Source of the DNA: Carposina sasakii
Taxonomy: Eukaryota; Arthropoda; Insecta; Lepidoptera; Carposinidae
NCBI GenBank assembly: GCA_014607495.2
Contig: CP053156.1
Location: 1,240,001-1,304,000 of the forward strand
DNA: 64,000 bases
Direction of reading: 5' to 3'
This document shows, piece after piece, positions 33,354 to 43,910 of the stretch; positions within the stretch are counted from its first letter, which is position 1, and the number at the start of each line of letters is the position of its first letter. The position numbers and the translations under genes are program-made. The notes under the pieces were generated by a model. That model made no database searches and was not told the origin of the DNA. It worked only from the letters and a program-made list of their open reading frames with translations.

Positions 33354-34829
33354 CTGAAATCAGATGCGGTGATTAGTATTTACGACCGATTGGTGTAGTT
33401 GGTAGTGGCCCTGCCTGCGACGAATGCCTTAGTTCGAATCCCTGTAGGTGCAAACATTGATATGATGAATCCAGCAGTGGACTGCAATTATAGGCTGAAG
33501 AAGAATAACAAGATAAAATATAGATAATATTGTTATTTAGTTACGTATGACACTTACATATACAGGGTGTTTGTGACAGCCAGGCAAATGATTCTGAGGC
33601 GGAAAACACTGAAAATTTTCGCAGGAAACTTCCAAAATTTTCCGACATATTTTCATATTTTTAGGAAAAAATAGTTTAGTTCGTTTAATTAACCCTTAAA
33701 TAATGACTAAAAAATAAAATTTCAACCAAAAGATGATTTTCAAAAAAAAGTTGCCCTCGAAAAAGTTCAAATAATTAATCAACCCTAATGGAGTGTCACA
33801 AGTGATTTAAAAAACAGCAATGTATCACACAATAACCAATAAGCCCATTTAAATAGTTACAGGATCACCCTACACAATTGGCGCGGAAAGCAAATATTAC
33901 TGATAATCAAATCAAAAATACATTTCCTGCGGTGCAGTGTAATAACACTGTCGTATAGCACAATGGTACTTGTTTAGCATTTCAGTATTGGCCTGGCTGT
34001 CACCCACACCCTGTATAGGTAGGCAGACAGGCTTGAGGGCCTTATTTAAGGTAACATTATTACTCAAATGAATCTACAGGGTCTATAGCCCACTACAAAG
34101 AAACTGTCCACAAAATTTAAAAATAGAAATTACATTTTCATATAATGTTGAAAAATAAACATGTCACATATTTCGAGTAAGTAGCAAATTTTGTACCCAC
34201 CAACACCCACTTTTCACCAATTAAGTCCCAGGTGGTAAACAAACACAACAATCTAGCGACCGGTAACGTAATCCAATAGGAAAGGTTTCCGTGCCATTCT
34301 AAATAGGTATTATCAGCTGTTTAGCATCAGAGCCTCGTCAGTAAAATAGCAGGGTGCACCGGGGCAGGTATGAACCCACTTACGCTCTAATGAGGGATTT
34401 TCTGACAAGTTAAAATAACTGTCAAAAATAGATGGCATTACCTACATCTCCTACCCTGTTGATGCCTACCCTAGAACCCCCCCACTTTACCTCTCCATAC
34501 AGAATTTCGGGTAGGAGATTCGCTCACGCCATCTATCCAGGCGATTTGTACTATGTTTTTACTTTTAATAAATTGTCTTAGTTACTTACTAGTAATATGG
34601 TAATTCAATTATGGTCAAGACTTAATCATAAATGCTTACACATCATAGCTGAAGTATCTCTTTTAAATTCCACCTTAATGTACATATCACATAAGTTAGA
34701 TATTAAATTGGCGAATTCCTTACTACATTTCGTCACTGTTTCATGTATCTTATAGCTCTGTTTTAGTGGTGTTCTGCATTCAACTGCCGGCGTGATGGAA
34801 TTATTCGTTAATAATACTGTAATGTATAC
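33166..34829 (-). CDS. Insulin-superfamily peptide gene, paralogue of ILP-A (ILP-B, 5' exon not found)
   Basis: Exon 2 (34640-34829) and exon 3 (33166-33353) join in phase 1 and repeat the ILP-A gene plan. Exon 2 opens in phase 0 with a signal-peptide end (VYITVLLTNNS). Its B chain 'KCSKEFANLISNLC' has exact C-x11-C spacing, followed by 'FKRDTSAMM', almost the same as 'AKRDTSVIM' in ILP-A at the same place. Exon 3 opens 'YKLIPKG' (ILP-A: GKLVPSE) and has a furin-type 'RRRSRR' site. The A chain 'QVADLCCIQACTISFIIEHC' is exact CC-x3-C-x8-C, followed by a 13-residue tail. An extra Cys lies before the B chain (TPAVEC). The tiny exon 1 was not found between 34830 and 37000. It is a secreted hormone of the same unresolved subfamily. 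Confidence 0.83.
33377..33475 (+). mobile_element. tRNA-derived SINE fragment in ILP-B intron
   Basis: 'cgattggtgtagttggtagt' and 'gttcgaatccctgtaggtgc' match the SINE at 17576. The fragment runs directly into an RTE 3' end ('ccagcagtggactgcaatta'). Confidence 0.7.
33562..34016. mobile_element. 455-bp MITE ('acagggtgtttgtgacagcc') in ILP-B intron
   Basis: 'acagggtgtttgtgacagcc' at the left pairs with 'ggctgtcacccacaccctgt' at the right. Fragments of the family lie at 32466, 34880-35000 and 37112-37240. Confidence 0.78.
34640..34829 (-). CDS. ILP-B exon 2: signal peptide end and B chain
   Basis: The acceptor 'atatttgtttcag' and donor 'atgt|gtaagc' bound 190 nt, phase 0 in and 1 out, the same phases as ILP-A exon 2. 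It encodes 63 residues plus one base, with the B-chain cysteines at exon residues 35 and 47 and KR at 56-57. Confidence 0.85.
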
Positions 34830-34879
34830 CTGAAACAAATATAAACTCGGCTTTTCAATATGGGATGTAATGTAATATT

Positions 34880-35000
34880 AAACAGGGTGTGAATGACAGC
34901 CGGGCAAATGCTGAACAAGTACCTTTGTGTTGAGTTAAAATACAACAGTGCTATTACTAGCAGGAAATGCATTTTTAATTTGATTATCCGTAATGTTTGC
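34880..35000. repeat. End fragment of the same MITE family
   Basis: 'cagggtgtgaatgacagccg', 'gcaggaaatgcatttttaat' and 'ttgattatc' are the inverse of the right end of 33562-34016. Confidence 0.65.
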
Positions 35001-35731
35001 TTTTTGCGATAGTTATTATTGTATCGGGTGATCCAATGATCTCAATGCTTATTTTGTGATGCCTACTTACATTGCTTTTTTGGATCACTTTTGACTCTCC
35101 ATTGAAGAGAGTAGGTTCTAGTGTTCGAAAACGCTGTCAAAAAACACCCTTTCTTGTTTACATAATAAACAAGATTTCAAGAAGATCGGTTGAGTACTTT
35201 TGCATTTATAATTAGTAGGGAAGTAAGTATGGATTATTTGGCTAGCGCACCCGCGAAAAAAAATATTTGAGAAGAGTTCAATCAAAAAACTGTCTGGTTA
35301 CGTGATTTAAAGACAATTTCTAAAAAAAGTATCCATTTGTTTTTTTGCACCAAACACGCACAAATATATCCTAAGTATGTATTTAAAAAATACGAATTAT
35401 GCTTACAAATACTTGGAGATTCTTCATGGCTATCTGGAAACTTGGCTTGGCTTCTAAACAAGGAATGTTACTCCGAACGAATGGTGTCTGACCGTCGATG
35501 CAGATCTAAAACATCATCGTTTACAATGTCATTGCTTAAATAGACTGATAACGATAGACACAATATTTACTATTCATTTAACGTGACATATCTAATGAAT
35601 TTATAATGCTTAGGTTATGAATGCATTAGATATGCCACCCATGAACCCAAATTTTATTATTATGTGAACCCTTCGCAATAGGTATACTATCTTTTTAAGA
35701 ATGACGTTTAGAGTAGTTATTCTAAATTCCG

Positions 35732-35843
35732 GGTTTTCACAGTACGAGTAAACATTTATTTCTTAGACGTCGATAACCAATCCGCAGCGTCCGAGAATTC
35801 ATCCCACTCAGTCCGAGCGTACTCGTACTGTGAAAACCCGACT
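35732..35843. mobile_element. Small inverted-repeat element
   Basis: 'cgggttttcacagtacgagt' pairs with 'actcgtactgtgaaaacccg' about 70 bp further on. It abuts the repeat at 35847. Confidence 0.7.
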
Positions 35844-35846
35844 AAC

Positions 35847-36010
35847 AAAGCATGTCAGACTATCTACTCGGGACTTTGTGCCACCTTTACGTCGGAGGCA
35901 TAACCGCTAATTTTGAACTGCAAATTGTTATCTTTGCCTGCTGACCGTACGTATGAAATTTTTTATTAAATTTTGTCGCATCGGGGGACCGCTTTTTACC
36001 TTCAAAAATA
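35847..36010 (-). repeat. Inverted copy of the 22103-22277 repeat
   Basis: 'tgtcagactatctactcggg', 'cctttacgtcggaggcataa' and 'gggggaccgctttttacctt' are reverse complements of the copy at 22103. Confidence 0.75.
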
Positions 36011-36654
36011 CTTACCTAAATCAAATGATTCCTACCTAATCACAACATTAAAAAGAGAAAGTTCCGAAGAAAGCAATTGAGTCTGGCATAAAATCCAGGA
36101 GAAAGACACTATCCGTGGATAAAAATTGTATATTATTGGAATATTGTCGGTGATTTTTAGGTGCGTGAAGAACTTTTAAGGTTTATCCAATTATATTTAA
36201 ACTAAAATAAGAATAGGCCAGTTATATTTAAACATCTCTGATTCAAAAAATAATTCATTAATGTTTGGTGTATTTGTGAGTAAGTATATCTAAATTACGT
36301 GCACACTTAGCAACAACGTAAATTAATTTGTTATCGGTGGACACAAATGTCAGGAAGTCATTCTTGAATGCCTTTTTTTTAATGCCGGACGCCGTTGTTT
36401 GTTTTTAATATCATTTTTTAGACATTTTTATCATTGTTGTTGTTTTGTACTAACCCTTTATTATCTATTAATGAAGTCTGTTAGATAACTTAAAATAGAC
36501 TTTCATATTTATTTTTAGTCACACACTTTTTAGATCCGGGTGGCAACAAAAACATTATCGTAATTTTGCGGTAGAAAATATATTGTGGGAACAAAAAGTA
36601 GCCTGTTATAATTCTCATCTATATAGCCAGTCATAGAAATGGCTCTCTTCGTCT

Positions 36655-36870
36655 TCAGTTCAGTCCACTGCTGGATGTAGACCTCCCCCAGGGCACACTA
36701 TGAGGCCACTGCCATAGGGTATTTAGTCACCACGCTGGGCAGGCGGGTTGATGACCGCAATTTGATATTTGGACTATCCCTGCTAGCAACCCTTAATCGC
36801 CTCATACGATACCCACGGGCAGGCATGGAGTGATACTCGTACAAACAAATTCTACTCTGCAGGCACCACG
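36655..36870 (-). repeat. RTE-related 3' end, inverted
   Basis: 'ttcagtccactgctggatgt' and 'gcctcatacgatacccacgg' then 'aggcaccacgcggcaag' follow the same order as 40283-40500 and, inverted, 48385-48640. Confidence 0.7.
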
Positions 36871-37111
36871 CGGCAAGATTCTAATTCAATGATGTTTTCA
36901 CTCTTTTTAATATACTACAAGGTGTTGGATTTTTGCACTAGTTTTATGGTTAGCATTAAAATTATAATTAATATACAGGTGACAAAGTGATAACATATAG
37001 AATCGATGTGCCTATAAATTGATAGCAAGGTTACCCCTCCGGCGCCATCTTATCGGAGCGGACACAAACAATTCGATTGCATTACTGACATAGCATGTTT
37101 GTTTCAATATA

Positions 37112-37240
37112 TGTATATACAGAGTGTAAATGATAGCCAAATATTGATATGCAGACTTCAAACCATGATTCCGAGGTGAAAATTAATGGAATTTTCGCAA
37201 AAAAATTCCAAAAATAAAATAGTGTAGTTCGTTTAATTTT
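37112..37240 (+). repeat. Left-end fragment of the 33562 MITE family
   Basis: 'tatacagagtgtaaatgata', 'atgattccgaggtgaaaatt' and 'tagtgtagttcgtttaattt' follow the left half of 33562-34016. Confidence 0.6.
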
Positions 37241-37609
37241 GGCCTTCGTGGATAATGGTTTAAGGCTCGAGCACACCGGTTGCGTGTGCGTGTACGTAAG
37301 CGTAGACGTATACGTACCTCTAAGTACTGTCATATTTACTGTCATATATACACTGTCATATTTCATAGATTATGCTTCCGAGTCGATAGCGTTACGGCGC
37401 GTAAAAAGTTTCATGCTTCTCTGTCTTGAAACAATGAAATCTTACTTATATTATAAATAAATATTTACACACAACACAACACATTAACTTAGTCCCACAT
37501 TAAGTCAGTAAGGTCCTGTTTCGTGGGTAGTAAGTAGGTAATCTATGGTAGTAAGCAACGGTATATAAATACATAGATAAGTATAGAAACATCCATGACT
37601 CATAAACTA

Positions 37610-37842
37610 TAAATTATAAACGCGAAAGTTTGTGAGTATGGATGGATGAATGTTTGTTACTCTTTCATGTAAAAATGGCTGGAGCGATTTTAATAAAATT
37701 TGGTATGTAGTTAGTTGACACCCTGTATTAACACATAGGCTACTTTTTATATCGGGAAAATATTTTTATCCAGGATAATTTCGACATTTTGTTTTTTCTG
37801 TAATCCACGCGGTCGAAGTCGCGGGCGTCCACTGCTTCTAGT
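37610..37842 (-). repeat. 'gacgcccgcgactccgtcc' repeat, inverted copy
   Basis: Ends with 'ggataatttcgacattttgt', 'taatccacgcggtcgaagtc' and 'gcgggcgtccact', the reverse complement of the family head. The left part ('ataaacgcgaaagtttgtga') is its tail. Confidence 0.65.
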
Positions 37843-37849
37843 TCGTAGA

Positions 37850-39060
37850 ATAGAATTTTGTAATAAGTACCTACATACATAGATAGTAAATACCTGCAAA
37901 CATTTTCTAAAGAGTCTTAAAATAATAGGGAACGATTGGCAAATGTTTGATTGCTTGTTTACCTACGTAGGTACCTACAGCAACTCTAACCACCGGTCAT
38001 CTCTAACTAAGCTATCAATCAACATACTATATACCTACAAATTAATCGGTAGTCTGAACTGAGATCTAGACTGATTCCCTAGGCTCGTTAAAAATTGTCC
38101 AGATTGATTGCAACATCAAAGATCACCCCTTTCCCCTCCTCCTCCTCGAGGGATTTTGGGTTACTACGACATCGATCAAGACAAGTTTTATTTCATTCGA
38201 GTTAGGTAGGTATATCATAATCTTCATATCTGTTTTTTTTTTGCATAAGAGAATGTAATGTAATTGATAGGAATTTGGAAGAAAGACAACAGGGATACTT
38301 GGTATTTTCTTTATTACAAAAGGTGACACTTAAAAGATACTGACGACGTGGTTTGTTGTTTAAAGCTAATTCTGCGTGACTGACATCATTTTCAAGATAG
38401 CAATAAGGTCTTATTAGGTACATTAGGTACCGTAGTTGAAATTTTATCCTTTTTAATAATTTATTTTAGGTTTGTCCAAAGTTTCCAAATTTCGTAGTCT
38501 AAACTAAAGATATAACTGTAAGTTTAAATTACCTTATGTAGCGCAATGCAAAGTAAACCTCCTTTGCCTACTGATTGTCGGGTTAAGCTGTCTACGTCTT
38601 GAATAGGATTGCATTATAAGGAAGCATTTGTTTTAGAAGCTATCTTGAAAATGCCAGAGTACGCGTAGTCTTTGTAGAATATTTAGTAAGTACCTACAGT
38701 AAATTTTGGAAACAATGTAGGTGAGGTTACCTATTTACATCCAAAGCGGTGACATGAAAATTGGATGTACTAGAATAATTATTACAAAAAAGAGGATAGG
38801 TAATGGCGAATGTGAAGTTGAATGCTCACGTACAATTATTTTTAGGTGACTGTGGTTCGTTTTCGAAAATTAAATATATAATTAATATATTAATAAAATA
38901 TATTAATTAATTTGTCAGAAACTCCAAAGAATTTCACGCAATAAATGCAAGAATAAGCCAGCATTCACACGAATCGCACTGAATATTACGATCGACTCCG
39001 CGTCGAATTCTAGAAGTAAATCAGCCAGTTCTTATTGGTCGTGCCACTCTATAAGCTCCT
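37850..39060. other. Gene-free stretch
   Basis: AT-rich. A short inverted pair 'cattttcaagatag' / 'ctatcttgaaaatg' lies at 38389 and 38641, and an AT palindrome at 38870-38915. No supported gene. Confidence 0.4.
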
Positions 39061-39070
39061 GTGATTAATG

Positions 39071-39078
39071 TGACGTCA
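39071..39078. promoter_or_regulatory. CRE-like palindrome TGACGTCA
   Basis: A perfect TGACGTCA lies about 270 bp upstream of the candidate start at 39344. Such sites bind CREB/ATF factors. One 8-mer is weak evidence by itself. Confidence 0.25.
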
Positions 39079-39343
39079 CTAAGTACGTCCTCGGTGTCGT
39101 CTTGGACGATTAACTTGAGTGACTTTGAGTGCACACACTTCTTCCGTCTTATCTGTTCAGTAGGAAAAGACAAATCTTCGCGCTCACTTTGATTGCTAGA
39201 AAAACTGGGCTTTAGAATAGCAAAAGCGTAGGTAATAACGCTCGGGTTACGCTCTGGGTTCCTGAGATAGCGGTGCCGTCATGTGAAAGCTTTAGAGACC
39301 AGACTTAGTGTAAATTTTATAGTGTGTTTAATATTATTGTGTT

Positions 39344-41249
39344 ATGACCATCTTTGAATGGACTACGTATGAAATGGGCAAGATTTTAGACTGTCTATAC
39401 AAAACGTGTATTAACAAGAAACTTACATTCACGTTGCCCAACCGATCATTATCGACACCGTCATCATCATCATCATCAATTTACCCGAAACTTTTCGCCG
39501 GAAACAGGTGAGTAGCAAATGCGAAAAAAGTCTCCACCAAGTCCTAATTTCCAGTAAAATACTGCTTTTCAGGCCATTGTGTTAAACAAGTATTTATGGA
39601 TTCGAAGGGAACAATTTCAACATAATTGGAAAATGCTACCACCGCCCGTCTTTTATATTGGAAAGGAGAGGTGTTCTCAGTAAATTATTACAACGTTACG
39701 TACTTAGTGAAAATATATTACCAAATAAATATTTATCTAAGCTTAGGTATATTCAAAAATAACTACCTATACATACTTACACTTGTTATATACCTATATT
39801 AATATGTATGTAATGAATAACTATATTATGCGTAAATATTATATATTTATAGTCAATATACCATTAATGGTACGAGTATGTACATATCGATAAGTTTGCT
39901 TGGAGATGGTTTCTATTGAATTAAAATTATGTCGCTGGGTACAAATCAGGAAAATCCAGGGAAAAGAACAAAAGCAAGTAATAAAAAGTAGGTAAGTAAA
40001 GATTATTATAAGAGAAAATAAGAATTATTATTTTTTAGATTCGAACACAAATTGGATTTTCTGGAATCAGTTATTTCCTTTCCCTTTGTGTTCCACCGTG
40101 AACCATCAATCACAGGTTTCAGGTATTTATTTTAAATTGATGGATTCTTTTAGCTAAGGATGATCCAAATAGTACAGTGCCTACGTTTTGTTCCGTTTCT
40201 ACCTTGCTGGTTTGAGGTACCTAGCAATCACGGAGGAGGGAAAGGCAAGAGGGCCTAATAAGAAACGTTAATTCATCGGTCTTCAGCCTATTGCAGTCCA
40301 CTGCTGGACGTAGGACTCCCCTAGGTTACGCCACAAGGCTACTGCCATAGGGGTTTTTTTCCCATAGCTCTGATTTATGGACTATGTTGTCAACATGGCA
40401 GGCGCTGCTGCCCACTTTCCGGACCCTTAATCGCCTCGTACGTTACCCACGGGCAGACATGGGGTGGTACAAACACTACTCTGCCGGCACCACGCGGCCA
40501 ACGTTAATTCATATTTTCATTCAGGGTTCGCCCACCACAGGGACCCACCCACACCCTCCGCTGACCCTTGGATCTGTCGACTGCTGTCGACTCATGGTCA
40601 CGAACACAAGACACTACAGTCGTAACGAGAAGCCAGATCCAAGCACCTAGCAATCACAGATCCAATCCGAAAACCATTTAAAATTGTTAATCGACATATG
40701 TTTCGCCAACACCCGTGGCATTATCAGGATTAGTTTTTTACGTTAGTTCTAACTACCGAACCCAAACGAACTTCAAATTGGAAAATTTCGCGAATGGCAA
40801 AATTTGCTTCAAGAAAAAAAATATTTTGTCAAAAAGTTCGCCATACTCTTTTTGAACAAGTCTAAAATTGTGATTTAGAAATAGTTATATCTCGGAAAGT
40901 TTTGCGCTAACGAAGTTTTTGTTTTTCATATATTCCTTTTGAGTTATCTTTCGTTATAAAAAATATTGTCATATAAATAAAATATTGACATCATCTCCAT
41001 TGCCAAGATACCAATTAATTATTTTAACAGTTTTAACTTTAGATAAACTAAATTTAACAAAAATCACAACTAACTAGCAAAAAATCCAATAACAATAAGC
41101 ACGGCTTCTTTGTTTAGAGTTCCAGAACATCGTGCCTTACTTGTAAAATCAGAAAATAATATTATTCTCATTTTTTCCACAGTTCTTGGGCCCAAAGGAC
41201 CATCAATCATGTCCTCAATTATTATTATTTCAACATCATCCAGCGCTGA
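39344..41249 (+). CDS. Candidate small three-exon gene of unknown function
   Basis: Exon 1 (39344-39507) starts at ATG, reads 'MTIFEWTTYEMGKILDCLYK' and 'LPNRSLSTPSSSSSS', and ends 'aacag|gtgagt' in phase 2. Exon 2 (40039-40122), after 'attattttttag', is open in phase 2 ('FEHKLDFLESVISFPFVFHR') and ends 'tttcag|gtattt', again in phase 2. An exon from 41183, after the strong acceptor 'cattttttccacag', then reads to TGA at 41247-41249, for about 104 residues. I do not recognise the protein. Another frame of the third exon is also open and contains a hydrophobic stretch, and a good donor lies at 41312, so the true ending is unclear. Chance could explain each exon; consistent phases and splice sites argue mildly for a gene. 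Confidence 0.33.
40283..40505 (-). repeat. RTE-related 3' end, inverted
   Basis: 'agcctattgcagtccactgc' and 'tggacgtaggactcccctag', then 'accttaatcgcctcgtacg'-like sequence and 'gccggcaccacgcggc'. Same family as 36655 and 48385. Confidence 0.75.
40522..40735. repeat. Copy of the 10861-11097 repeat
   Basis: 'agggttcgcccaccacaggg', 'gctgacccttggatctgtcg', 'gcacctagca' and 'catatgtttcgccaacaccc' match the copy in the bombyxin-like gene intron. Confidence 0.65.
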
Positions 41250-41383
41250 CGGATGCCTTTATTTCCGACCTTTCGGGACCCGAAAACAGTGCCCGTGGAT
41301 GGCAGAGATGGGTAAGAATATTCTTTGCCGTGTGGTTGTTATGGAATAATTGTTATCCTTTCTTTTATCGTATCCAGAATTGG

Positions 41384-41643
41384 ATAAAAAAGGAGAGAGA
41401 GAGAATGCCCGAGTTATTTAGTCGACTCTGCACGTAAGATGCAAAAAAAAACCTAGAAAAATAACTCCTTTCCAGTAAGCATAAGTTTAACTTACTTGAT
41501 TAGTGTTAATTCGCACGAGTTATGATGATGTTCTAGAATCTAGATTATTTACATTTAAAGGAGGTATTACGCTCCGCTAATAATCGGGATTCGTGTTTGT
41601 TTAGATCTGAATTAAAAATTTTATTCACCTCACGCAACGATTT
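41384..41643 (-). repeat. Left arm of a 260-bp near-perfect inverted repeat
   Basis: Reverse complement of 42596-42855 with about one mismatch seen. It contains 'aaatcgttgcgtgaggtgaa' and 'ctctctctctcctttttt' (read on the minus strand). The arm interrupts the LINE reading frame and is noncoding. Confidence 0.85.
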
Positions 41644-42533
41644 GAAACTTCAGCGTTTTTATGTAGGCAATTGTGGTCATGAGCAATTAGATGAAACATA
41701 TTTTCTTCTTTTCTATTGTGACTAGAGCTTATGTATATGAATTTAGTTTTAGACGCATTCAGGACCAGACCGGCGTCGTGAGACCATTTACACAAAATAT
41801 TAAAGTTCGTTTGTAAATTCCGTAATGCCTTGAGCGGGTTGCTATCCGCTGCCAAAAGGCATGTGTCATCCGCGAACTGGTATACTTGACAATTTTTGAT
41901 AGTATTGGTGAGGTAATTCACGTAAGTAAGGAAATGCAGAGGTCCTAACACCGATCCTTGTGCGGTACCTTCAGTCACCTTTACTTCCTCGCTCACTACT
42001 TCCCCCACCTGTACTCTATATGAACGGTTTGTCAGATAGTCTTTACACCATTCAAGCATACCGCCCCTGACACCACAGTCATCTAGCTTGTCAACTAATA
42101 TCCTATGGCGTAATGTATCGAAAGCTTTGCTGTAATCAATGAACACGACAAGTACATGCTTTTTTTCGTTAAGATATCCATTGATTACATCGGTGAATTT
42201 GGTTAGAAGTAGAGTTGTGTTTTTTTTAGCTTGGAAACCAAATTGTTTGTCAGTCAGTATATTATTTACATTATAGAATGAATTAATTTGCTCATATATA
42301 AATTTCTCTATTATTTTGTCAATCGTGGATAGAATGGTTATAGGCCGGTAATTACCATAGTCACTTCGTTTACCTTTTTTATATATAGGTCTTACTATTC
42401 CAGTTTTTAACTCATTTGGATATTTACCTGTCAAGATGCTGGAGTTAATTAAATTCACAATGGCTATTGAAATTTTATCGCTTACCAATTTAAACATCCA
42501 ATTTAATAAGTAGCTATATTTAATATTCCACAT
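41625..42533 (-). pseudogene. Non-LTR retrotransposon reverse transcriptase, inverted 5' part
   Basis: A 302-codon frame with the fingers-palm core of a Jockey/CR1-like LINE: 'TGIVRPIYKKGKRSDYGNYR', 'VFIDYSKAFDTLRH', 'EGTAQGSVLGPLHFLTYVN', the active-site 'YQFADDTCLLAA' and 'LNASKTKFI'. The endonuclease and N-terminus are missing. The C-terminal thumb is not on this strand: it lies at 42856-43532 on the plus strand. The frame ends where the 260-bp arm begins. Confidence 0.88.
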
Positions 42534-42595
42534 TTGTCTTATACGTAGGTACGTTTAAACTTCGTAGATAACGCATTTAGATATGTAAATGTATG

Positions 42596-42855
42596 AAATC
42601 GTTGCGTGAGGTGAATAAAATTTCTAATTCAGATCTAAACAAACACGAATCCCGATTATTAGCGGAGCGTAATACCTCCTTTAAATGTAAATAATCTAGA
42701 TTCTAGAACATCATCATAACTCGTGCGAATTAACACTAATCAAGTAAGTTAAACTTATGCTTACTGGAAAGGAGTTATTTTTCTAGGTTTTTTTTTGCAT
42801 CTTACGTGCAGAGTCGACTAAATAACTCGGGCATTCTCTCTCTCTCCTTTTTTAT
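42596..42855 (+). repeat. Right arm of the 260-bp inverted repeat
   Basis: Mirror of 41384-41643. It leads directly into the thumb segment of the same LINE at 42856. Confidence 0.85.
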
Positions 42856-43532
42856 GTGTAAGCCCATCGAGTTGGTTCAAAAACCAAACTTACTTGGGAC
42901 TGATCATTGATAGTCGTTTTAATTGGACTGAGCATATCAACTCCGTATGCGATAAGTTATCTGGTCTTTTATCCAAGTTTAAATTAATAAAAAACAAAAT
43001 TCCCTACAATATCTTACTGATGTTATACAATTCATTAGTAGAAGCGACTATTTCATATGGTTTAACTAGCTATGGACGTACTTTTAAAAGCCACTTGAAT
43101 AGAATATACAACCTTCAAGTTAGAATATTAAAAACTGTAGTACCATATAAAATTAAACAAAAATATAAAGATAATTACCATGAGCTTTTTTCATTTTGCA
43201 AAGTAATCAATGTACACGATAAGGTTAATTATCTTGTTTTGCAAGAAGGGTTCTTTCAAAAAGACATCCAACATAAAATATCACACAATATATATACCCG
43301 GAAAGTAGCTAAGTCCAAACTAGAAATTTCGAAAGCAAATAACTTTTATGGGACACGAACATATAAATATCTTATTCCACGTTTGTTAAATGAACTGCCT
43401 TGTCAACTTAAAAGCGAAATCAATGATAGAAATATAAAAAATAAATTAAAATCCTATTATATCATCAATCAAATGAAAAAAAAAACTAATATAATTATCT
43501 TTTATACAATTAACAATATCGTAAACTATTAA
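42856..43532 (+). pseudogene. Non-LTR retrotransposon thumb domain, 3' part
   Basis: 'CKPIELVQK' followed after a one-base frame break by 'YLGLIIDSRFNWTEHINSVC' and 'YNSLVEATISYGLTSYG' is the conserved region after the reverse transcriptase in these LINEs. It continues the inverted segment at 41625 and belongs to the same insertion. The ORF ends at 43532 and is followed by a 3' UTR. Confidence 0.85.
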
Positions 43533-43670
43533 TTGAGCATACTGTATCGCAGCCGCACACTAGCAAGCAACTTACGAAATTGTTGACAATCTATTTGCCT
43601 AATGCGATGGGTGGCCCGGTATGTGGACCGGTTTACAGTAAGCACTGCTCATTACGAATCATGTGTGCGA

Positions 43671-43724
<54 letters not shown>

Positions 43725-43876
43725 AGTCCTGTTGAATACATTTGATTGTTACAACTAACTGCTAATATATGTACCTACCTATATAAATATAATCGGCACG
43801 GCGCACAGAAAAACCAGTCATGGTTTTTGTCGCGCTAGATGTGAATATCAATTGTATAGTTTTTCGAAATAAATGC

Positions 43877-43910
<34 letters not shown>
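43533..43910 (+). mobile_element. LINE 3' UTR with (TG)n and terminal (TTA)n
   Basis: Contains a (GT)n tract at about 43674-43721 and ends in about eleven ATT/TTA triplets (43878-43910). A simple-repeat tail of this kind is usual for such LINEs and marks the 3' end. Confidence 0.75.

Noticed and set aside
33176..33376. Plus-strand open frame of 66 codons
   Set aside because: It is the antisense of the ILP-B A-chain exon, whose minus-strand reading has the exact cysteine pattern and splice phase.
38202..38423. Minus frame with 'PRRQ' and 'CC' resembling an insulin A chain
   Set aside because: After CC-x3 there is Lys instead of Cys and no final Cys, and no matching B-chain exon or phase-1 acceptor was found.
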